Positions 5,299-5,659 of a stretch of DNA of 5,659 nucleotides are shown here, in pieces. How positions within the stretch are numbered: the first letter of the stretch is position 1; the number at the start of each line of letters is the position of its first letter. A program made the translations under genes and the position numbers. The notes under the pieces were generated by a model. It searched no databases. It saw nothing but the letters and a program-made list of their open reading frames with translations, and was not told where the DNA came from. This DNA comes from Candidatus Poseidonia sp. (GTDB lineage: Archaea; Thermoplasmatota; Poseidoniia; Poseidoniales; Poseidoniaceae). Location of the stretch: assembly GCA_023254365.1 (NCBI GenBank), contig JALRLQ010000098.1:1-5659 (forward strand). Reading direction: 5' to 3'.

Positions 5299-5659
5299 AT
5301 GGCAGAAAGTGACCAATTCAACGGCCGTCTCGGACTGATTTTTGCTTCCATCGGTGCCGCCATCGGTACGGGCAACATCTGGCGCTTCCCTCGGATGGTC
5401 GGTGCCAACGGGGGAGGAACCTTCCTGATTCCGTGGCTGTTCTTCCTGTTTGTCTGGTCGATTCCGCTCGTCATCGCCGAATACGCCATGGGCAAGCGAA
5501 GCCGAACGGGGACCATCGGGACCTTCCGTATCTTTGCCGGTCGCAAATTCGCCTGGATGGGTCTGTGGACCGCATGGATTTCCACCGCCATCGGGTTCTA
5601 CTACGCCGTGGTCTCGGGCTGGACGCTGAAGTATTTCCAACTCGGTATCACCGGGGCCC
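5299..5659 (+). CDS. Sodium:neurotransmitter symporter family (NSS/SNF, LeuT-like) transporter, C-terminus beyond the window
   Basis: The product should import an amino acid or related small molecule driven by sodium. The 120 visible residues cover the first three of the usual 11-12 membrane helices: TM1 about 11-36, broken at AAIGTGNIWRFP (20-31), TM2 about 40-64 and TM3 about 86-112. RLGLIFASIG, GTGNIWRFP, NGGGTF and EYAMGKRSRTG are family signatures. Against LeuT, Asn26 matches sodium ligand Asn27, Ala21 matches Ala22, Gly19 matches Gly20, and Arg29 matches the outer-gate Arg30. Gly23 sits where monoamine transporters carry Asp, so an amino-acid substrate is expected. Tyr101-Tyr102 in GFYYAVVSGWTL includes the counterpart of the substrate-binding Tyr108. 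It begins 9 bases after the peptidase stop with its own Shine-Dalgarno, and is very probably co-transcribed with it. Family call firm; exact substrate unknown. The reading frame is open to the window end. Confidence 0.95.
   Translation, partial: MAESDQFNGRLGLIFASIGAAIGTGNIWRFPRMVGANGGGTFLIPWLFFLFVWSIPLVIAEYAMGKRSRTGTIGTFRIFAGRKFAWMGLWTAWISTAIGFYYAVVSGWTLKYFQLGITGA

Noticed and set aside
4558..5640. Long minus-strand open frame of 360 codons opposite the peptidase and symporter genes
   Set aside because: It lies antisense to two genes with clear family motifs, spans their junction, and its product shows no recognisable domain. High GC content leaves such frames open by chance.
1..5659. tRNA, rRNA, CRISPR array, insertion sequence or phage genes
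   Set aside because: I looked for these by eye and saw none. The repeats present are within the peptidase coding sequence or are short dyads.

Overview
The window reads like compactly packed, fairly GC-rich prokaryotic DNA, most likely archaeal. The cis-prenyltransferase has the archaeal/eukaryotic (DHDDS-like) form of its late motif. Shine-Dalgarno sequences of the GGAGG/GAGGTG type lie before three starts, and genes are separated by 1 to 124 bases. A surface-anchored, aspartate-rich peptidase followed by an amino-acid-type symporter would suit a protein-degrading marine planktonic archaeon such as Marine Group II (Poseidoniia). That placement is an inference from gene content and style; no rRNA or other taxonomic marker is present.

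Layout from left to right. (1) Bases 1-555, minus strand: the N-terminal 185 residues of a polyprenyl diphosphate synthase (UppS/DHDDS family), cut by the window edge. (2) Bases 680-1864, plus strand: an unrecognised 394-residue protein with two hydrophobic segments at its C-terminus; its middle resembles a degenerate aminoglycoside-phosphotransferase/maltokinase-like fold lacking the catalytic HGD. (3) Bases 1866-2987, minus strand: a five-helix MscS-type mechanosensitive channel, tail to tail with gene 2, the two stop codons separated by one base. (4) A 112-base divergent promoter region containing small inverted repeats. (5) Bases 3100-5289, plus strand: a secreted, membrane-anchored M14 zinc carboxypeptidase with a complete active site and two Asp-rich, calcium-loop-like insertions inside the catalytic domain. 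(6) Bases 5299 to the end, plus strand: the first 120 residues of a sodium:neurotransmitter symporter (NSS/SNF, LeuT-like), starting 9 bases after the peptidase stop.

The clearest functional unit is the last pair. The peptidase would release C-terminal amino acids outside the cell, and a sodium-driven amino-acid transporter translated from the same message would take them up. The prenyltransferase supplies the polyprenyl carrier lipid used in surface glycosylation, and the MscS channel protects against osmotic downshock. No RNA genes, insertion sequences, CRISPR arrays or phage genes were seen. The points most worth a second look are the calcium-loop insertions in the peptidase, the unrecognised pseudokinase-like membrane protein, and the peptidase-symporter coupling.
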